DNA of 64,000 nucleotides, taken from the NCBI RefSeq assembly GCF_900250075.1, contig NZ_LT977070.1, forward strand, positions 3,240,380-3,304,379, given 5' to 3'. Positions 60,150 to 64,000 of the stretch are shown here, piece by piece. A model generated the notes under the pieces. It was not told where the DNA came from. It saw nothing but the letters and a program-made list of their open reading frames with translations, and searched no databases. Numbering within the stretch: the stretch's first letter is position 1; each line of letters opens with the position of its first letter. A program made the position numbers and the translations under genes. The DNA is from Cupriavidus taiwanensis (lineage in GTDB: Bacteria > Pseudomonadota > Gammaproteobacteria > Burkholderiales > Burkholderiaceae).

Positions 60150-60472
60150 CGCGCAATTCTCCCTGTAGGAAGTGAAGCAGACGTTTTAGGATCGGCAATG
60201 CGCGCGCGCAGCGGGTCACGAGCGGCGCTGCTTTTTGGTGCGATGGGGCATCACAAAGCGACGGTATTGCCGGCCGGGCACTTCAAGCATGAACTGTTCC
60301 AGCAGTGCGCATGCCACGGCAATGCGGGGAAACCCACCCGCGCCGGCATATTGCACTGCGCCAAGGCGACGATCGCGCAGCAAATCGCCGCGTTTTGGCG
60401 CTTTCGCGACAGGCATCGTATGATCCGGGTATCCCATTGCTAACGCCTTCGACCCCAAGGCCGCCCGGCATC
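60150..60472. other. Intergenic region between dppA and the M20 amidohydrolase
   Basis: About 320 bases between divergent units. It contains the M20 gene promoter at 60395-60424 and the dppA leader. Open frames across it have no sequence of note. Confidence 0.6.
60395..60424 (+). promoter_or_regulatory. Sigma70-type promoter of the M20 amidohydrolase gene
   Basis: TTGGCG (60395-60400) and TATGAT (60419-60424) with an 18-base spacer; initiation near 60431 leaves a leader of about 40 bases. Confidence 0.6.
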
Positions 60473-61666
60473 ATGAAGCTGATCCCCGAAATCCTGCAGG
60501 CGCAAGCCGAAATCCGCGCGATCCGGCGCGACATCCACGCCCATCCTGAACTCTGCTTCGAAGAGCAGCGCACCGCCGACGTAGTCGCGCGCAACCTGGA
60601 AGCGTGGGGCATCGAAGTCCACCGCGGGCTGGGCACCACCGGCCTGGTCGGTGTGATTCGCAATGGCAGCAGCACGCGCACCATCGGCCTGCGCGCCGAC
60701 ATGGACGCATTGCCGCTGCAGGAAGCCAACACCTTCGACCACCGCTCGCAGCACACCGGCAAGATGCACGCGTGCGGCCATGACGGCCACACCGCCATGC
60801 TGCTGGGCGCAGCGCGCTACCTGGCACAGCACAAGCCCTTCGACGGCACCGTGCACCTGATCTTCCAGCCGGCCGAGGAAGGCGGCGGCGGCGCGCGCGA
60901 GATGATCAAGGACGGCCTGTTCGAGCGCTTTCCGTGCGACGCGGTGTTCGGGGTGCACAACTGGCCGGGCATGCCGGTGGGTGCCTTCGGCACGCGCGCG
61001 GGCCCGCTGATGGCCTCGAGCAACGAGTTCCGCATCGTCGTGCGCGGCAAGGGCGCGCATGCGGCCATGCCCAACAACGGCAACGACCCGGTCTTCACCG
61101 CGGCGCAGATCGTGTCTGCGCTGCAGGGCATCATCACGCGCAACAAACGCCCGATCGATACCGCGGTGATCTCGGTCACGCAGTTCCATGCCGGCGATGC
61201 CACCAACATCGTGCCGGACCAGGCCTGGATCGGCGGTACCGTGCGTACCTTCACGGTGCCGGTGCTGGACCTGATCGAGCGGCGCATGGAAGAGGTGGCG
61301 CGCGCGGTCGCGGCCGCATTCGACTGCACCATCGAATACGAATTCCACCGCAACTATCCGCCCACCATCAACAGCGAGGCCGAGACCGGCTTTGCCGCCG
61401 CGGTCGCCGCCGAGCTGGTCGGCGCGGACAACGTCGACAGCAACGTCGAGCCCACCATGGGCGCCGAGGATTTCTCGTTCATGCTGCAGCACAAGCCGGG
61501 CTGCTATCTGTTCCTGGGCAATGGCGACGGCGGCCATCGCGATGCCGGCCATGGCATCGGGCCTTGCATGCTGCACAACCCCAGCTACGATTTCAACGAC
61601 GAACTGCTGCCGGTCGGCTCGACCTTCTTCGTGCGGCTGGTGGAGAAGTGGCTCGCTCCTGCCTGA
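60473..61666 (+). CDS. M20-family amidohydrolase (hippurate hydrolase-like)
   Basis: A 397-residue zinc or manganese metallopeptidase that cleaves N-acyl amino acids such as hippurate, N-acetyl or aminobenzoyl conjugates. Metal ligands and catalytic residues are visible in RDIHAHPELCFEEQRTADVV near 17, MHACGHDGHTAMLLGAARYL near 100, IFQPAEEGGGGAREMIKDG near 135 and TMGAEDFSFMLQHKPGCYLF near 345. I chose ATG 60473; the upstream open frame contains the promoter. It is divergent from the peptide transporter, suggesting import of peptides or conjugates followed by hydrolysis. Confidence 0.93.
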   Translation: MKLIPEILQAQAEIRAIRRDIHAHPELCFEEQRTADVVARNLEAWGIEVHRGLGTTGLVGVIRNGSSTRTIGLRADMDALPLQEANTFDHRSQHTGKMHACGHDGHTAMLLGAARYLAQHKPFDGTVHLIFQPAEEGGGGAREMIKDGLFERFPCDAVFGVHNWPGMPVGAFGTRAGPLMASSNEFRIVVRGKGAHAAMPNNGNDPVFTAAQIVSALQGIITRNKRPIDTAVISVTQFHAGDATNIVPDQAWIGGTVRTFTVPVLDLIERRMEEVARAVAAAFDCTIEYEFHRNYPPTINSEAETGFAAAVAAELVGADNVDSNVEPTMGAEDFSFMLQHKPGCYLFLGNGDGGHRDAGHGIGPCMLHNPSYDFNDELLPVGSTFFVRLVEKWLAPA

Positions 61667-61753
61667 TGGCAGGTAGTTGACGGCATAGACCAGAGCGTGC
61701 CCGAGCACGCCTGCCTGAGCAGGGCAATACGATCACAAAGGGGAGCTTCGGCG

Positions 61754-62779
61754 ATGGGGCGTTCGGCGCTGGATCGCGAGACCGCGCGCAGCTTTGCGCG
61801 CGTGGCGCTGGAGAATATCCTGCGCCGTTATCCGTACAAGCTGGACCACATGATGGCGGGCGCCGGCGATCTCGCCGGGCCGGCCGCCTGGCATCCGGTG
61901 TTTTGCGGCAGCTACGACTGGCACTCCAGCGTGCATATGCACTGGCTGCTGGTGCGGTTGCTGGCACTGCATCCGGACCTCGACGAAGCGCCGCGCATCC
62001 GCGCCATGCTGGACGCTCAGCTGCGCCCAGACGCCATGGCCGCCGAACTCGCGTACTTCCGCCGGCCGGAGGCCCGCACCTTCGAGCGCCCCTACGGCTG
62101 GGGCTGGATGCTGAAGCTGCAAGCCGAGCTGCTGGCGCTGGCACGGCACGACCCGCATGCCACGGCCTGGGCCGAAGCCTGCGCACCGCTGGCCTCGCAC
62201 TTATCGCAACAACTGGCGGATTTCCTCGATGCGGCAGCGTTTCCGGTGCGCACCGGGACCCATTTCAACAGCGCCTTCGCGCTGGTCATGGCCCTTTCCT
62301 ATGCGCGCGCGCATCAGGATCTGGCCTTGCGGCGCGCCATCGTACGGCGCGCCCACCGCTGGTTCGGCCACGACCAGAAGTATCCGGCCCGCTACGAGCC
62401 CGGCGGTGACGAGTTCCTGTCCGGCGGACTGACCGAAGCCGTGCTGATGCACGCCGTGATGGACGGCTGCGCGTTTTCGGAATGGTGGGAGTTGTTCGTG
62501 CCGGGCCAGGCCGAACTGGCCAACTGGCTGACGCCGGTCACGGTGACCAACCGCGGCGACCCCAAGGCCGCACACCTGGACGGCCTGAACCTGTCACGCG
62601 CGTGGTGCTGGCGCATGCTGGAACCCGCCCTGCCCGATCCGCTGCGGCCGCTGGCAATCCGCGCGTGGTCGGACCATATCGAGGCGTCGCTGCCCCAGGC
62701 GGTGGAGGGCGAGTATGTGTCCACGCACTGGCTGGCCTCGTTCGCGGTGCTCGCGCTGGCCGAGCCGATCGGCGGCTGA
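61754..62779 (+). CDS. DUF2891 family protein
   Basis: A 341-residue cytoplasmic protein of the DUF2891 family. It has no signal peptide or membrane segment. Conserved-looking stretches are PVFCGSYDWHSSVHMHWLLV near 55, FERPYGWGWMLKLQAELLAL near 112, TGTHFNSAFALVMALSYARA near 168 and LSGGLTEAVLMHAVMDGCAF near 222. The many His, Trp and Asp residues and the repeated helical pattern suggest an alpha/alpha-barrel fold like that of glycoside-processing enzymes, but no function is established. I chose ATG 61754 after AAAGGGGAG. It follows the M20 gene by 87 bases and could be co-transcribed. Confidence 0.85.
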   Translation: MGRSALDRETARSFARVALENILRRYPYKLDHMMAGAGDLAGPAAWHPVFCGSYDWHSSVHMHWLLVRLLALHPDLDEAPRIRAMLDAQLRPDAMAAELAYFRRPEARTFERPYGWGWMLKLQAELLALARHDPHATAWAEACAPLASHLSQQLADFLDAAAFPVRTGTHFNSAFALVMALSYARAHQDLALRRAIVRRAHRWFGHDQKYPARYEPGGDEFLSGGLTEAVLMHAVMDGCAFSEWWELFVPGQAELANWLTPVTVTNRGDPKAAHLDGLNLSRAWCWRMLEPALPDPLRPLAIRAWSDHIEASLPQAVEGEYVSTHWLASFAVLALAEPIGG

Positions 62780-62800
62780 GGGCGCCGCCGGCGCGGCAAC

Positions 62801-63748
62801 CTAGTCCAGCGCGATGTCGCCGTACCAGGCTTCGGCCTTGCTCTTGGTATTGTCGGTATCGGTCATGATGCCGACCGCGATGACGCGGCCGGGATCGGTC
62901 CCGAACGCCTTGCGGTAGTCGGCGCGCAGATCGCGCTCGTGGCAACGCCACTCATTGGCGTGCTTCATGCCGCTATCCACTACGATCATGCGCACGCGAT
63001 CGGTATGCGGGTTCTTCACCACCGCGCCTTCCGCGCGCTGCCCGCCCCAGATATACATCAGCGTCGCGTACGGCATCTCGCGCCCGGTGGTCAGCCGCGC
63101 CATCTCGTACATCAGCTGGTCCTTGAGCGGCAGTGCGCCCTTGTCGCCGTCGAACGCGACAAACAGGCGCAGCGGCGAATCCTCGCGCGGGCCATGACTG
63201 TTGTCGGCGTTGCGGATGATGCCGCTGGTCTTCCAGGTCCAGCGCAGCATGCCGGCGTCGCGCTCGCGCAGCGGCACATAGAGGCCAGAGGCCGAACTGT
63301 CGGCCTTGGCGTGCACCACGACACGCTGGTCGACCTCGGCCATCGAGTAAGTGGTGGGAATCTTGTTGCGGTTGATGGTCCACGGCTGCCAGCCAACGGG
63401 CAGCCGGTTGCCGCGTGGGGAAACCGAAAACAACGGCAGCGTGGCGAGGGTGGCCGGCGAAGCGTCGGCGGGTTCGCCATCGTCCCCTGCTTCCGCATCG
63501 GCCGCCAGCGGGTTGGCAGCGGCCAGGGCGTCGGGTTCAATGACCGCGGTCTCGGCCTGCGCGGCGGCGTGGGCGGCCATGCGCTCGGTGAAGGCCTGGC
63601 AATCAATGGCGGAGCCGGAGGCAATCGGGGCGGCGGGAGCCGAGCCGCCTTGCGGTGGGGAAGGTTGAGGGGAAGTGGAAGCGCACCCTGCCAGCAGCAG
63701 CGCGCCGGCGGCGCCAGTCAAAACCAGCCGGAACCTCTTGGCCGTCAT
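62801..63748 (-). CDS. DUF3047 lipoprotein
   Basis: A 315-residue predicted lipoprotein of the DUF3047 family. The signal LVLTGAAGALLLAGCAS has its lipobox Cys near 22, followed by a Pro/Ala-rich linker and a beta-rich C-terminal domain. Conserved stretches are the central SMAEVDQRVVVHAKADSSAS, LRWTWKTSGIIRNADNSHG and DSGMKHANEWRCHERDLRAD segments, and the end ITDTDNTKSKAEAWYGDIAL. A concanavalin-type sugar- or ligand-binding domain is plausible but unproven. It is convergent with the DUF2891 gene and has no obvious partner. Confidence 0.85.
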   Translation of the reverse strand: MTAKRFRLVLTGAAGALLLAGCASTSPQPSPPQGGSAPAAPIASGSAIDCQAFTERMAAHAAAQAETAVIEPDALAAANPLAADAEAGDDGEPADASPATLATLPLFSVSPRGNRLPVGWQPWTINRNKIPTTYSMAEVDQRVVVHAKADSSASGLYVPLRERDAGMLRWTWKTSGIIRNADNSHGPREDSPLRLFVAFDGDKGALPLKDQLMYEMARLTTGREMPYATLMYIWGGQRAEGAVVKNPHTDRVRMIVVDSGMKHANEWRCHERDLRADYRKAFGTDPGRVIAVGIMTDTDNTKSKAEAWYGDIALD

Positions 63749-64000
63749 GTAACCCCTCGAAACCCGAAATCGCGGACCCGCTCTGTCGGCATCGGCCCGC
63801 TCTATTGCTCACTGCTTGCTGCAAACGCGTGTTGCAACCGCCTTCGTGCCACCCGTTGGCACTTGAGGGTCGAACATAGCAGAAGGCGGACCGGTCAGGA
63901 ATGCGCCACGACCCGCAATGCAGCATGAAAACAACGGGGTTCGGCGTGCCGGCGTCAGGGCAATAGCGAGCGCAGCGTTTCCGCTACGCCAAAGACAAAA
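63749..64000. other. Upstream region of the DUF3047 gene to the window end
   Basis: About 250 bases. I see no gene, clear promoter or repeat that can be supported; the next gene presumably lies outside the window. Confidence 0.4.

Noticed and set aside
60216..60458. An 80-residue minus-strand frame between dppA and the amidohydrolase
   Set aside because: No hydrophobic segment, domain or ribosome site; overlaps the amidohydrolase promoter region.

Overview
The window is a GC-rich (roughly two-thirds G+C by eye), gene-dense stretch of chromosome from a betaproteobacterium of the Burkholderiaceae. Gene content, gene order and protein sequences fit Cupriavidus (the former Ralstonia eutropha/taiwanensis group) best. 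Almost everything is core chromosomal material. There are no insertion sequences, prophage genes, rRNA operons or CRISPR arrays, and the only accessory-looking cassette is a small toxin-antitoxin pair beside a tRNA gene.

Region by region. 1-5700: the 5' part of proS (minus), divergent from rppH and an overlapping CNP1-like lipoprotein gene (plus); then a minus-strand block proB, obgE, rpmA, rplU. 5700-7560: ispB (octaprenyl diphosphate synthase), tRNA-Pro(CGG) and the RelE/ParE-type toxin-antitoxin pair. 7880-13750: pilB-pilC-pilD (type IV pilus assembly), coaE, zapD and yacG. 13775-21500 (minus): an OPT-family transporter, a MutT-like Nudix hydrolase overlapping a DUF815 AAA+ ATPase, argJ and secA; a DciA/DUF721 gene diverges from secA. 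22327-42061 (minus): lpxC, a peroxiredoxin and the complete division/cell-wall (dcw) cluster. In transcription order the dcw cluster is mraZ-rsmH-ftsL-ftsI-murE-murF-mraY-murD-ftsW-murG-murC-ddl-ftsQ-ftsA-ftsZ, and most junctions are 4-base ATGA overlaps.

42500-54460: coq7, a general porin, a Bug-type periplasmic binding protein, a MarR regulator overlapping a lipoprotein gene, a long-chain acyl-CoA ligase with a TetR-type regulator, a putative outer-membrane-associated aminopeptidase overlapping a molybdopterin oxidoreductase, and a branched-chain-amino-acid-type binding protein. 54460-64000: a five-gene peptide ABC transporter (minus) divergent from an M20 amidohydrolase, then a DUF2891 protein and a convergent DUF3047 lipoprotein.

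How the genes work together: the dcw cluster supplies UDP-MurNAc-pentapeptide synthesis (MurC-F, Ddl), lipid I/II formation (MraY, MurG), septal polymerisation and crosslinking (FtsW, FtsI) and the divisome (FtsL, FtsQ, FtsA, FtsZ). LpxC commits material to lipid A, and ZapD, encoded elsewhere in the window, bundles FtsZ. The mraZ promoter region carries a clear array of four 10-bp-spaced GTG-containing repeats that look like the MraZ operator.

The most unusual sequence structures are: the ftsW-murG junction, where about 109 bp separate genes that normally touch and both a direct and an inverted copy of the ftsW 3' end are present; a REP/BIME-like composite inverted repeat at 54314-54437 with a related single unit at 17295-17329; a perfect 16-bp hairpin downstream of ftsZ; a His-Gly tripeptide repeat tail on RppH; and the toxin-antitoxin cassette. 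I found no convincing wholly new multi-gene system.
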